This document shows, piece after piece, positions 24,888 through 33,402 of a DNA stretch of 64,000 nucleotides. The notes below the pieces were generated by a model. The model was not told the DNA's origin. It ran no database searches and saw only the letters and a list, made by a program, of their open reading frames with translations. The DNA lies in the NCBI RefSeq assembly GCF_011090185.1, contig NZ_JAAFGS010000006.1, forward strand, positions 62,001 to 126,000. Reading direction: 5' to 3'. Origin of the DNA: Saccharibacillus alkalitolerans (GTDB lineage: Bacteria > Bacillota > Bacilli > Paenibacillales > Paenibacillaceae). How positions within the stretch are numbered: the first letter of the stretch is position 1; the number at the start of each line of letters is the position of its first letter. Position numbers and translations under genes: made by a program.

Positions 24888-25376
24888 GTGAAAATCGCGT
24901 TTCTGATCATCGACATGCAGACCGTTCATCTGGGAGGCGTACCGCAGCCCAAAATCGACGGCGTCTGCGAATACATCAATTACGTGTCCCGCGTCATGCG
25001 CGAAGCGGGACATCCGGTCATTCATATTCAGGACATCGAAGGCATGACGGAAGAGACGCGTGAGCATTACCGGACGATCGGGGAGGTTGCGACGGACGCT
25101 TCCGACCTGTTCGTGACAAAGGAATATTCGAACGCTTTCTGGAAAACGGAGCTGGAAGACGTGCTGAAAGGGCAGGAGATCGAGCGGCTGATTTTGGCCG
25201 GTTTCGCTGCCGAGCACTGCGTGCAGTTTACGTACAACGGGGCGATCGAACGCGGCTTCGGTCCCGTTCTGCTGCAGAACGGCATCCTCAGCCGGCACGA
25301 CGACGCGGTCGCCGCCGCTTACCGGGACCGCAATCTGATCTCGTATCCGGCCGCGGAGTGGCTGGCGAACGCCTAG
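24888..25376 (+). CDS. Cysteine hydrolase, isochorismatase family
   Basis: A 162-residue single-domain hydrolase. The catalytic triad is visible as the aspartate in LIIDMQ (residue 8), the lysine in KEYSNAFWKT and the cysteine in GFAAEHCVQFT near residue 114. Family members hydrolyse isochorismate, nicotinamide, N-carbamoyl compounds or similar; the substrate here is open. The GTG start follows GAGGGGG. Its last 4 bases overlap the convergent AraC gene. Confidence 0.88.
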   Translation: MKIAFLIIDMQTVHLGGVPQPKIDGVCEYINYVSRVMREAGHPVIHIQDIEGMTEETREHYRTIGEVATDASDLFVTKEYSNAFWKTELEDVLKGQEIERLILAGFAAEHCVQFTYNGAIERGFGPVLLQNGILSRHDDAVAAAYRDRNLISYPAAEWLANA

Positions 25377-26269
25377 CGCTCACCGTCCGGAATCTGCCGC
25401 TGGCCTGCCTTTCTTCGGTAGGCCAGCGGCGTTATGCCGGTCTTGCGTTTGAACAGCCGATGGAAAAACTTCAGGTCGCCGTAGCCGACGGCCGCCGCGA
25501 TCTGGGGGATGCCGAGGTTCGAGGCGGTCAGCAGCTCGCAGGCGGCCTCGATGCGCGTGTTCTGCAGGAAGGCCGAAAAGTTCATGCCGGTCCGCCTGGC
25601 GAACAGCCGGCTGAACTGGCGCTCTCCGAGTCCGGCTTGAAGCGCCAGCTCTTTCAGCGTCGGAGCTTCCGCGTAACCCTCCTCGATCCGGCGCACCGCA
25701 TCGTCGATAGAGGGCCCCGCTCCGCGCGGCGTTTTCTCCTGCGGGGGTGCTGCCTCGGACGGGAGCTGCCGATGCAGCGCGATCAGCATGCGGACGATCA
25801 GCGCCGCCAGCATCGCTTCGCGGCCCGGCCGGCGCGCGGCGTATTCGAGGTACAGCTCCTTGAACCAGCCGCGGAATTCGCCGGGGTCGCGCAGGCGGCA
25901 CCAGGGACGGTCCGGCTCGCGAAAAGCGGCCAGCAGCGCGGCGGCCTCGGGGAACTTTGTTTCCAGCTCCTGCAGATAACCGGCCGGAAAAATGCAGTTG
26001 TACACGATCAGCTCGCGTCCCCGCCCGGGAGCGGCCGGACGAAATACGTGAGGCACGCCGACCGGAATGAAAAAAACGTCTCCCCGCGAAACGCGCAGAT
26101 TCTCTTCCCCGATATAATGCACGCCGGAACCTTCGCTGACGTAAGTCAGCTCGATGAAATCGTGCGTGTGCTCCAGCATCTCGAACGTCTCCCTCGCCCG
26201 GTTCACGTACACGGGCAGTCCGCTTTCGAAAAAATACGTTCCCAACAGCCGCTCCACGCTTCGCCTCAT
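25373..26269 (-). CDS. AraC family regulator, divergent from the rhamnosidase
   Basis: A 298-residue regulator. The N-terminal cupin shows ETFEMLEHTHDFIELTYVSE and GDVFFIPVGVPHVF; the C-terminal region (about 190-290) carries the two AraC helix-turn-helix units with YGDLKFFHRLFKRKTGITP as the signature. It is divergent from the GH78 gene with a 174-base gap, so it very likely controls that gene in response to a sugar, perhaps rhamnose. The 3' end of the coding region contains a strong hairpin (25396-25430, 14-bp arms with one mismatch). Confidence 0.9.
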   Translation of the reverse strand: MRRSVERLLGTYFFESGLPVYVNRARETFEMLEHTHDFIELTYVSEGSGVHYIGEENLRVSRGDVFFIPVGVPHVFRPAAPGRGRELIVYNCIFPAGYLQELETKFPEAAALLAAFREPDRPWCRLRDPGEFRGWFKELYLEYAARRPGREAMLAALIVRMLIALHRQLPSEAAPPQEKTPRGAGPSIDDAVRRIEEGYAEAPTLKELALQAGLGERQFSRLFARRTGMNFSAFLQNTRIEAACELLTASNLGIPQIAAAVGYGDLKFFHRLFKRKTGITPLAYRRKAGQRQIPDGER

Positions 26270-26321
26270 GCCGTTTCCTCCTTAAGGTTCGCTAATCCGA
26301 CCCTAACCCTTTTTATCCGGA

Positions 26322-26388
26322 TTGTCCAGATCGGCCTATAAAGTTGTCCGAATCGCCCCCTTATTCCTAAGGAGAAGTTTCCTACAAT
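26322..26388 (+). promoter_or_regulatory. Rhamnosidase promoter with AraC-type direct repeats
   Basis: Two direct half-sites, TTGTCCAGATCG (26322) and TTGTCCGAATCG (26344), lie 22 bases apart, about two helical turns. The downstream one ends 5 bases before a weak -35 TTATTC (26361-26366), and 16 bases further is a good -10 TACAAT (26383-26388). A weak -35 with activator sites directly upstream is the usual layout for AraC-type activation. Confidence 0.6.
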
Positions 26389-26443
26389 GAGGAGGAGAAG
26401 AACAAGCATCCACTATAACGACCGACCGGGAGGAATCTGGCTT

Positions 26444-29140
26444 ATGCGTGCAATGATGGTGACGGAACTGCGCTGCGAATATTTGAAGAACCCGATGGGA
26501 CTGACCGTTTCGCGTCCGCGTTTGGGTTGGAAGCTGCTGACGGACCGCAGAAACGCGCTGCAAACGGCTTACCGGATTCAGGTGGCGGCCGAAGACGAGA
26601 CTTTTGCCGAAGAAAATTTGGTCTGGGACAGCGGCCGGCTGGAATCGGACGAGAGCGCCCACGTCGAATACGCGGGAGAGGAGTTGAAGTCCGTTACCCG
26701 CTATGTCTACCGGGTCCGCGTCTGGGACGATCAGGGCGAAGAGTCGCCGTGGAGCGACAGCGCTTACTGGGAAACGGGACTGCTGAATGCCGCCGAATGG
26801 CGGGCGCGATGGATCACGCCGGCGGCGGACAAAGTCGATCCCGCGGCGAAAGAAGCTTTTTATCTGCGCCGCGAATTCGAAACGGACGGCAAAAAGGTGC
26901 GCCGCGCGACGCTGCTGGCGACCGCGCTCGGCCTGTACGAACTGGAGCTGGACGGTCGGCGCGTCGGCGACAGCCTGTTCACGCCGGGCTGGACGAGCTA
27001 TGATCACCGGCTCCAGGTCCAGGCTTACGACGTGACGGATCGGCTGGCCGGCGCCGGCGAAGATCGTCATGTCCTCGGCGCGGCGCTGGCGGACGGCTGG
27101 TACAAAGGCCGGCTGGGCTGGGAAGGCCGCAGCGCCATTTACGGCGACCGTCGCGGCCTGCTGCTTCAGCTGCATATCCGGTACGACGACGGGACGGAGG
27201 GAATCGTCGCGACGGACGAGTCGTGGCGCGCGACCGCGAACGGACCGATTCGCATGTCGGGCATTTACGAGGGCGAGACGTACGACGCCTCGTTCGAGCT
27301 GCCGGGCTGGAGCGAACGCGGCTTCGACGATTCCGGCTGGCATCCCGCGGAGACGCTGGACCGGTCCATGGACACGCTGATCGGCGAGCAGAGCGAGCGA
27401 GTCAAAGTCACGGAAACGATTCGGCCGGTGTCCGTCATCTCCACGCCGGCCGGGGAAACGGTACTGGACTTGGGGCAGAATATGGTCGGCCGCATGGTCT
27501 TTACCGTGAACATGCCCGCGGGTACGAAGCTGACGCTGCATCACGCGGAGGTGCTGGACCGGGAAGGGAACTTCTACGCCGGCAATCTGCGTACCGCCCG
27601 TCAGGAAGTGACGTATCTCTGCCGGGGCGGCGGAGCGGAGACGTACCGGCCCTCCTTCACGTTCCAGGGCTTCCGGTACGTCCGGCTGACCGGTTTTCCC
27701 GAGCCTATCGATCCGGATGATTTCGCCGGGGAAGTCATCCATACGGATATGCGGCCGACGGGCTTCTTCGAATGTTCCGACCCGCGAATCAATCGGCTTC
27801 AGCGCAACATCGTCTGGGGTCAGCGGGGGAACTTCCTCGACATCCCGACGGACTGCCCGCAGCGCGACGAGCGGCTGGGCTGGACGGGCGATGCGCAGGT
27901 GTTTATCCGCACGGCGGCGTTCAACTACGGCGTCGCGCCCTTTTTCGCCAAATGGTTGAAAGACCTGGCGGCCGAGCAGCTGCCGAGCGGCGGCGTTCCG
28001 TTCGTCGTGCCGGACATTCTGGACGAAGGCTCGCATTCCTCGGCGGCCTGGGGCGACGCGGCGGTCATCTGTCCGTGGACGATCTATCAGTGCTACGGCG
28101 ACAAACGCATCCTGGAAGAGCAGTACGGCAGCATGACGGGCTGGGTGGAATATATCCGCTCGCAGGGAGACAGCGAACTTCTCTGGAACACGGGCTTTCA
28201 CTTCGGCGACTGGCTGGGACTGGACGCCAAGGAAAACAGCTACGTCGGCGCGACGCCGCGGGACCTGATCTGCACCGCCTTTTTCGCCTATTCGACGTCG
28301 TTGGTCGCCAAGACGGCCGCCGTTCTCGGCAGGGAGGAGGACGCCGCCAAGTACGAAGAACTGCACGGACGCATCGTTCGGGCTTTTGCCGACGAGTTTA
28401 TCACCCCGAGCGGCCGGCTCGCGGGCCATACGCAGACTTCGCACGTGCTGGCGCTGATGTTCGGACTGGCCGAAGGCGAGACGAGAAAGAGGCTGGCCGA
28501 CACGCTGGCCGAGTACGTTCGCGCGGAAGGCATGCATCTGACGACCGGTTTCGTGGGTACGCCGTATCTGTGCCACGTGCTGTCGGAAAACGGCCATCAC
28601 GACGTCGCGGTGCAGCTCGTCCTGCAGGAGGAGTACCCGTCGTGGCTGTATTCGGTCAAGCAGGGGGCGACGACGATCTGGGAACACTGGGACGGCATCA
28701 AGCCGGACGGCTCGTTCTGGAGCGACGACATGAACTCGTACAACCATTATGCCTACGGCGCGGTCGGCGACTGGCTGTACCGGGCCCTGGCGGGCCTGGA
28801 TACGGACGAGAACGAGCCGGGCTGCAAAAGGATCGTGCTGCGGCCCAAGCCGGACTCCGGCCTGACCCATGCGCGCGCGCAGTACGATTCGGTATACGGA
28901 AAAACGGTCAGCGGATGGAGCAAGACGGCAGACGGCGCGGTGACGTACGAATTCGAGCTTCCGCCGAACACGACGGCCCGGGTGCGCCTGCCGGACGCGG
29001 CGAACAAAAAGATGCGGATCGACGAGCGCGATCCGGCCGAGGTGCTGGCGGCGCCGCCGACGCGGGAAGAGGACGGAAGCGTGACGTTCGAGCTGGGCTC
29101 GGGGCGTTATACGGTGAAGGTAGGGGAGAAGAGACCTTAA
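26444..29140 (+). CDS. Alpha-L-rhamnosidase, GH78
   Basis: An 898-residue glycoside hydrolase of family 78 that releases terminal alpha-L-rhamnose. In order it has an Ig-like N-terminal domain, the rhamnosidase N domain with lectin-like fold (RRATLLATALGLYELELDG onward), a beta domain (LDLGQNMVGRMV), the (alpha/alpha)6 barrel and a C-terminal beta domain. The catalytic acid lies in PTDCPQRDERLGWTGDAQ and the second acid in TTIWEHWDGI. No signal peptide is seen, so it is intracellular. The ATG at 26444 follows GGGAGG. The stop codon lies inside a terminator-like hairpin that is duplicated downstream. Confidence 0.95.
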   Translation: MRAMMVTELRCEYLKNPMGLTVSRPRLGWKLLTDRRNALQTAYRIQVAAEDETFAEENLVWDSGRLESDESAHVEYAGEELKSVTRYVYRVRVWDDQGEESPWSDSAYWETGLLNAAEWRARWITPAADKVDPAAKEAFYLRREFETDGKKVRRATLLATALGLYELELDGRRVGDSLFTPGWTSYDHRLQVQAYDVTDRLAGAGEDRHVLGAALADGWYKGRLGWEGRSAIYGDRRGLLLQLHIRYDDGTEGIVATDESWRATANGPIRMSGIYEGETYDASFELPGWSERGFDDSGWHPAETLDRSMDTLIGEQSERVKVTETIRPVSVISTPAGETVLDLGQNMVGRMVFTVNMPAGTKLTLHHAEVLDREGNFYAGNLRTARQEVTYLCRGGGAETYRPSFTFQGFRYVRLTGFPEPIDPDDFAGEVIHTDMRPTGFFECSDPRINRLQRNIVWGQRGNFLDIPTDCPQRDERLGWTGDAQVFIRTAAFNYGVAPFFAKWLKDLAAEQLPSGGVPFVVPDILDEGSHSSAAWGDAAVICPWTIYQCYGDKRILEEQYGSMTGWVEYIRSQGDSELLWNTGFHFGDWLGLDAKENSYVGATPRDLICTAFFAYSTSLVAKTAAVLGREEDAAKYEELHGRIVRAFADEFITPSGRLAGHTQTSHVLALMFGLAEGETRKRLADTLAEYVRAEGMHLTTGFVGTPYLCHVLSENGHHDVAVQLVLQEEYPSWLYSVKQGATTIWEHWDGIKPDGSFWSDDMNSYNHYAYGAVGDWLYRALAGLDTDENEPGCKRIVLRPKPDSGLTHARAQYDSVYGKTVSGWSKTADGAVTYEFELPPNTTARVRLPDAANKKMRIDERDPAEVLAAPPTREEDGSVTFELGSGRYTVKVGEKRP

Positions 29141-29150
29141 AGGTCTCTTC
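29128..29150 (+). repeat. Upstream copy of the duplicated terminator hairpin, element B
   Basis: Perfect 11-base arms GAAGAGACCTT/AAGGTCTCTTC surround a single A, and the rhamnosidase stop codon (29138-29140) lies at its centre. The first 22 bases are identical to 29351-29372. It has no T tract here. Confidence 0.85.
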
Positions 29151-29154
29151 AACG

Positions 29155-29346
29155 TGTCGAGAAAATCTAACGTAGCTAGAAGCGAGACGGCGGAGAGAGA
29201 AATTCAGTGAAGGAACGATAGTGTTCGCCTTTGAAATCGGGAAAATTCCGCTAAAATTCGATCTCTTTTCCCGATTTCAACACGCGACCGGAACGAATTT
29301 CTCTCGGAGCCGGCTTGCTTCTCTCTACTACGTGACTTTTTCGACA
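29155..29346 (+). repeat. Structured repeat element, copy B (about 190 nt)
   Basis: This element fills the gap between the rhamnosidase gene and its terminator and matches 11382-11572. Paired arms: TGTCGAGAAAA with TTTTTCGACA on the outside; ACGTAG with CTACGT; GAGAGAAATTC (29195-29205) with GAATTTCTCTC (29295-29305), perfect; and GAAATCGGGAAAA (29233-29245) with TTTTCCCGATTTC (29266-29278), perfect over 13 bp. Two base pairs in the last stem and one in the second differ from copy A with both partners changed. The loop AATTCCGCTAAAATTC is fully conserved. Confidence 0.82.
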
Positions 29347-29350
29347 GCCT

Positions 29351-29376
29351 GAAGAGACCTTAAAGGTCTCTTTTTT
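29351..29376 (+). terminator. Intrinsic terminator at the right border of element B
   Basis: The same GAAGAGACCTT-A-AAGGTCTCTT hairpin as at 29128, now followed by a run of T. It serves the rhamnosidase transcript. Confidence 0.9.
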
Positions 29377-29412
29377 GTTAAAAAGAGAAGTCAAAATGGC
29401 CGGCGTTAGGCT

Positions 29413-30813
29413 CTATCGCGCGGTGTGCGGCAGACATGCGGCGAGCGATCGGATTCCGGTTTCGATGTCTTCGGCGGACAGGCCGCCGAATCCGAGCATG
29501 AGGTAACCATCGGCTTCGGCGTTCGGCTCCGACCAATAGTCGGACAGGGAATGGACCTTGACGCCTTTTTGCAGCGCTTTTTCGGCAGTCTCGAAAGCGG
29601 ATGCGTTGTTCAATTTCAGCAAAATATGCAGACCGGATTTTTCTCCGACGATGTCCGCTTGAGATCCCATGTACTGCTTGATGCTTTTCAGCAAAGCCTG
29701 ATGTTTTCGGTGGTACGCTTTGCGCATTCTTCGGATATGTTTTTCGAATTCGCCGCTCTGCATAAACCCGGCGATCGCTTTTTGAATAACGGGAGAAGCG
29801 GATTGGTGGTAATGGGCAAACTTCCGCGAATATCGAACCGTAAGAGAAGGCGGCAGGACAAGATAACTTAGCCGGGCGGAAGGCAGGAACGACTTGGAAA
29901 ACGTGCCGAGGTAAATCACCCTTTCCTGTTCGTCCAAAGATTTGAGCGAAGGAATCGGCTGTCCCTGGTACCTGAACTCGCTGTCGTAATCGTCCTCGAT
30001 AATATATCCGCCCGTTCGGTAAGCCCATTTGAGCAGACGCATCCTTTTGGAAACGGACATAATCATGCCGAACGGGAATTGGTGGGAAGGGGTGACGTAG
30101 ACGGCATCTGCGCCGCTTCTTTCGACAGCTTGCACGGATAATCCGTCTTTTTCGAGAGGCACGGGCGCTATGCGGCATCCCTGGTCTTTTAGCACCGAAC
30201 GGGTTCGGTAATAACCGGGTTCCTCCATGGCGGCGGTTTTCCCCCGAAGCTCCAACAGCCGGCAGATCAACGTCACGGAGGCCTGCGTCCCGGACGTTAC
30301 GACGATCTGTTCCGGCGTGCAGCGCACGCCTCTGGACTGGAGCAGATAGTTGGAGATCTCTCTCCTCAGCTCGGGTTCGCCCTGGTTATCGCCGTACTGA
30401 AGCATTTGATCGGCCGCGTCCGCCAAAGCTTTTTTCCAATGCTTCAAAGGAAACTTGTGCGGATCGACGGTGCCGTATTTGAAATCGACGATCCTTTCGC
30501 CTGCGTTCCCGTTTTCCGGACGAACGTATTCCTCCCGCTCCGCCGCGCTCATAGGCAGTAAAGGCTTCTCTATTTCGGCGACCCATATCCCGCGTTTGGG
30601 AATGCTTTCGAGGTATCCTTCCGACTGAAGCTGCTGATAAGCCGTTTCGATCGTGTTTCGGCTGACCTTCAAGTGCGTCATCAGATGACGGATCGACGGC
30701 ATTTTCATGCCCGGCAGCAGCCTGCCTTCTTCGATCTCTTTCCTGATCCAATCGCAGAGTTGGCCGTACAGCGGTTCGGGCGATTCTCGTTGTAAAAACG
30801 GCGTGATTTCCAT
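29413..30813 (-). CDS. MocR/PdxR-type regulator (GntR domain plus aminotransferase fold)
   Basis: A 466-residue protein. Residues about 10-75 are a GntR winged helix (MPSIRHLMTHLKVSRNTIET), and residues about 110-460 have the fold-type I aminotransferase form, with the PLP lysine expected in YLGTFSKSFLPSARLSYL. MocR proteins use PLP or aminoacyl-PLP as effector and usually control a divergent neighbour. The start at 30813 follows GGTGGAG. The 163-base gap to the divergent GNAT contains two direct TTTTTCGAT repeats (30842 and 30859), 17 bases apart, a possible operator. Confidence 0.9.
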   Translation of the reverse strand: MEITPFLQRESPEPLYGQLCDWIRKEIEEGRLLPGMKMPSIRHLMTHLKVSRNTIETAYQQLQSEGYLESIPKRGIWVAEIEKPLLPMSAAEREEYVRPENGNAGERIVDFKYGTVDPHKFPLKHWKKALADAADQMLQYGDNQGEPELRREISNYLLQSRGVRCTPEQIVVTSGTQASVTLICRLLELRGKTAAMEEPGYYRTRSVLKDQGCRIAPVPLEKDGLSVQAVERSGADAVYVTPSHQFPFGMIMSVSKRMRLLKWAYRTGGYIIEDDYDSEFRYQGQPIPSLKSLDEQERVIYLGTFSKSFLPSARLSYLVLPPSLTVRYSRKFAHYHQSASPVIQKAIAGFMQSGEFEKHIRRMRKAYHRKHQALLKSIKQYMGSQADIVGEKSGLHILLKLNNASAFETAEKALQKGVKVHSLSDYWSEPNAEADGYLMLGFGGLSAEDIETGIRSLAACLPHTAR

Positions 30814-30976
30814 GGCGCATTCTCCACCTGTCCCTATTGATTTTTTCGATTCTGGCACTTTTTCGATGCACAGAAATTCTTTAAAGTCATTTTATCAGAA
30901 GCGTGCGGAAAAGCGACGACGTTTTGAAGCTATCCGCGAAAATCGCGCTTATCCGACAGGAAGGCGGGGAAACGAG

Positions 30977-31678
30977 ATGCGAACGAACTCACTCGGGCAG
31001 GAAATCGGCGAAGCGGCGGAAGACTATCAAGCTGCTCTCTTCCCGACGTCGCACGTAATAAGAGGCAGGTTTTGCACATTGGAAAAAGTATCCGAGAAAC
31101 ATTTTGACGATCTGTACCGGAACGTTTACGGGCCCGGCAGCGACGACAAGCAGTGGACCTATCTGCCGATCGAAAAGTTTGCTTCCGAACCGGATTTTGC
31201 GGGACATTTGGCCAAACTCATCAATGCCGAAGACCCGTATTCCTTCGCAATCGTCGACAACGAAAGCGGCGAAGCCGTCGGCTGTTTTGCGTTAATGCGG
31301 ATCAATACGGAACACAGTTCGATCGAAGTCGGACATGTCGTGTATTCGGAACGGTTGAAAAGAACCCGAACGGCTACCGAGGCTCAATTTCTGCTGGCGC
31401 GTTACGTGTTCGAAGAACTGCGGTATCGGCGTTACGAATGGAAGTGCGACAGCTTGAACGCTTCGTCCAAAAAGGCGGCTTTAAGGTTAGGATTCCGATA
31501 CGAGGGGACTTTCAGGCAGGCGCTCGTATACAAAAAAAGAAACCGGGACACGTCCTGGTTCTCGATCATCGACAAGGAATGGCCAGACTTGAAGAACCGA
31601 TTCGAAAATTGGCTGTCGGACCGCAATTTCGACGAGCACGGCAATCAAATCTCGCCTTTGCGGAAGATCGATACGTAA
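30977..31678 (+). CDS. GNAT family N-acetyltransferase (RimJ-like)
   Basis: A 233-residue acetyltransferase of the RimJ/RimL type. The central domain shows VIRGRFCTLEKVSEKHFDDL, SFAIVDNESGEAVGCFAL, the motif A region after SIEVGHVVYSE, and SLNASSKKAALRLGFRYEGT as motif B. It is divergent from the MocR regulator and is therefore its likely target. The start at 30977 follows GGCGGGGAAACG. The acceptor may be an amino compound or a protein N terminus. Confidence 0.85.
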   Translation: MRTNSLGQEIGEAAEDYQAALFPTSHVIRGRFCTLEKVSEKHFDDLYRNVYGPGSDDKQWTYLPIEKFASEPDFAGHLAKLINAEDPYSFAIVDNESGEAVGCFALMRINTEHSSIEVGHVVYSERLKRTRTATEAQFLLARYVFEELRYRRYEWKCDSLNASSKKAALRLGFRYEGTFRQALVYKKRNRDTSWFSIIDKEWPDLKNRFENWLSDRNFDEHGNQISPLRKIDT

Positions 31679-31693
31679 ACGAAGGATTCGCAA

Positions 31694-31728
31694 GACGGCT
31701 CCCGCTTGTTCGGGGCTGTCTTTTTTTT
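31694..31728 (+). terminator. Intrinsic terminator after the RimJ-like gene
   Basis: GACGGCTCCCG and CGGGGCTGTC form a stem with one bulge and a 6-base loop, followed by eight T. Confidence 0.85.
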
Positions 31729-31792
31729 GTGCAATAATGGTAGGACGGAAAATGTGGAAGTTCAGTCTTATAGCGGGAAGGAGATCGCGAGC

Positions 31793-32263
31793 ATGGACGA
31801 TTGCCTGATTTGCGGCCGGATCGAAGCGATCAAGAAGGGAAACAACCCTTACTTCGTGGCGGAACTCGAGACGGGGTATGTCGTCATCGGGGACCATCAA
31901 TATTTCAAAGGATATACGCTGTTTCTGTGCAAAGAGCATAAGAGCGAGCTGCATCATTTGGAGCCGTCGTTCAAGGAGCGATATTTGATCGAAATGAGTC
32001 AGGTCGCCGAAGCGGCGCATCGCGCGTTCGGCGCGGACAAGATGAACTACGAGCTGCTCGGCAACGGCGACGCGCATCTGCACTGGCATCTTTTTCCCCG
32101 CAGGCTGACGGAGCCGAGTCCGCGCCATCCCGTCTGGTGGACGAAGCGCGAGGAGATGTACGCCGACGAGGTCAGACCCGACGAAGCCGAACTGGCCGAG
32201 CTGAAAAGGAAGCTGTATGCCGCACTGCGGCGGGAGGCTTCTGACATAGGAGGAGCAGGATGA
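31793..32263 (+). CDS. HIT family protein
   Basis: A 156-residue histidine triad protein. The triad motif HLHWHLFPR fits H-x-H-x-H near residue 105, preceded by NYELLGNGDAH. CLICGRIEAI at the start supplies a pair of cysteines as in zinc-carrying HIT proteins. Members hydrolyse nucleotide phosphoramidates or dinucleoside polyphosphates. The ATG at 31793 follows GGGAAGGAG. It overlaps the next gene by 4 bases. Confidence 0.9.
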   Translation: MDDCLICGRIEAIKKGNNPYFVAELETGYVVIGDHQYFKGYTLFLCKEHKSELHHLEPSFKERYLIEMSQVAEAAHRAFGADKMNYELLGNGDAHLHWHLFPRRLTEPSPRHPVWWTKREEMYADEVRPDEAELAELKRKLYAALRREASDIGGAG

Positions 32264-32856
32264 CGAGACTGCTGCTGCAAGTCGCTCCCGCAGGCTCGTT
32301 CGTTCCCTTCATCCCGCCGCTGCGAAGAGCGACCGGGCTGGGGATGGCCGAGCTGAAACGCCGTCTGGAAACCGGGGAACCGCTGCTCGCCTTCGATTCG
32401 TTCGACGAAGAACGCAGCGGAGAGATTGACGGGATTATCCGGAAGATTCGTGCGCTGGGCGGCGAAGTACGGCTGCTGGACGACGAAGAGGGCGAAGAAT
32501 TGACGCTGGAACACTGGCGTAATCTGCGGCGGCGGAATGCCCGAATCGGGCGTGAACTGGCGGATATGGACGATATGGAACTGACCCGCGTCGCGGCCGT
32601 GCTGCCGGCGGAAGCATGCGCGATCGGGAAGGCGCTCCCCGGTAATTGGCGTTTCGAAAAAGAAACGAACCGCCTGATCGCGGAATTCGACTTCGACGAG
32701 GAATTGATGAATCTGCTGCGCAGGCTGACGGAAGAGGAATTCGGCGCGAAGCTGTACCAGATCGACCGGGAAGAAATTTCGTTTGCGGAAGAAGACGAAG
32801 TGACCGCCGCCGGCCTGCTGGAGCGGTACGGCGCGTATTTCGATGGGGAGGGATAA
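32260..32856 (+). CDS. Hypothetical protein with an L7/L12-like N-terminal pattern
   Basis: A 198-residue protein. Residues about 20-70 (LRRATGLGMAELKRRLETGE, then IRKIRALGGEVRLLDD) follow the spacing of the ribosomal L7/L12 C-terminal domain, where R-x-x-TGLG-x-x-x-A(E)-(L)K starts the first helix and a GA-x-VEL strand ends the fold. The rest is acidic and helical (LRRLTEEEFGAKLYQIDREE). The start overlaps the HIT gene as ATGA. No function is assigned. Confidence 0.6.
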   Translation: MTRLLLQVAPAGSFVPFIPPLRRATGLGMAELKRRLETGEPLLAFDSFDEERSGEIDGIIRKIRALGGEVRLLDDEEGEELTLEHWRNLRRRNARIGRELADMDDMELTRVAAVLPAEACAIGKALPGNWRFEKETNRLIAEFDFDEELMNLLRRLTEEEFGAKLYQIDREEISFAEEDEVTAAGLLERYGAYFDGEG

Positions 32857-32859
32857 AGG

Positions 32860-33264
32860 ATGCCGGACATCGTCATCAGCACGGATAAGGGTCTGCTTCA
32901 GCTCGGCGCGATCAAGCGAATGCTGGACGTCAGCTACTGGGCCGCCGGGAGAGACGAGGAGATTATTCGCGTCTCTATCGCCAACTCCATGTGTTTCGGC
33001 CTGTACCGGAACGGGGAGCAGATCGGCTTCGCGCGCGCGGTGACGGACGGAGCGACGATGTACTATTTGTGCGATCTTCTGATCGACGAACGTTTTCGCG
33101 GGGAAGGACTCGGCAAACGGCTGGTCGAAGCGATCGTCGGACACGAGGAGCTGCGCAATCTGTCCGGCTATCTCCGCACGGCGGACGCGCACGGCCTGTA
33201 CGAAGCGTACGGGTTCGAGCGGGACGCGGACAGATTCATGGCGCGAAAAAGGACCGGCGGCTGA
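32860..33264 (+). CDS. GNAT family N-acetyltransferase
   Basis: A 134-residue GNAT of the small, single-domain kind. Motif A is LCDLLIDERFRGEGLGKRLV with the R-x-x-G-x-G loop, and the C terminus has the shortened ADAHGLYEAYGFE segment. It starts 3 bases after the preceding gene and is therefore in the HIT operon. The substrate is unknown. Confidence 0.87.
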   Translation: MPDIVISTDKGLLQLGAIKRMLDVSYWAAGRDEEIIRVSIANSMCFGLYRNGEQIGFARAVTDGATMYYLCDLLIDERFRGEGLGKRLVEAIVGHEELRNLSGYLRTADAHGLYEAYGFERDADRFMARKRTGG

Positions 33265-33402
33265 GCGAACGCGGCGCCGAATCCGATCGCTTCCGGCAGG
33301 CGGAGAATTTTTCTCGGTTCCGTAACGGCCGCGGTCCGGAAGACGTTTATCACGTTAAGGAAACTTTTGACTCCAACCTTAATCAGAGAGGAGCCGCAGA
33401 CG

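Noticed and set aside
26336-29152. 938-codon open frame on the minus strand
   Set aside because: It lies wholly antisense to the GH78 gene, is arginine- and alanine-rich without domains, and is a by-product of high GC and codon bias.
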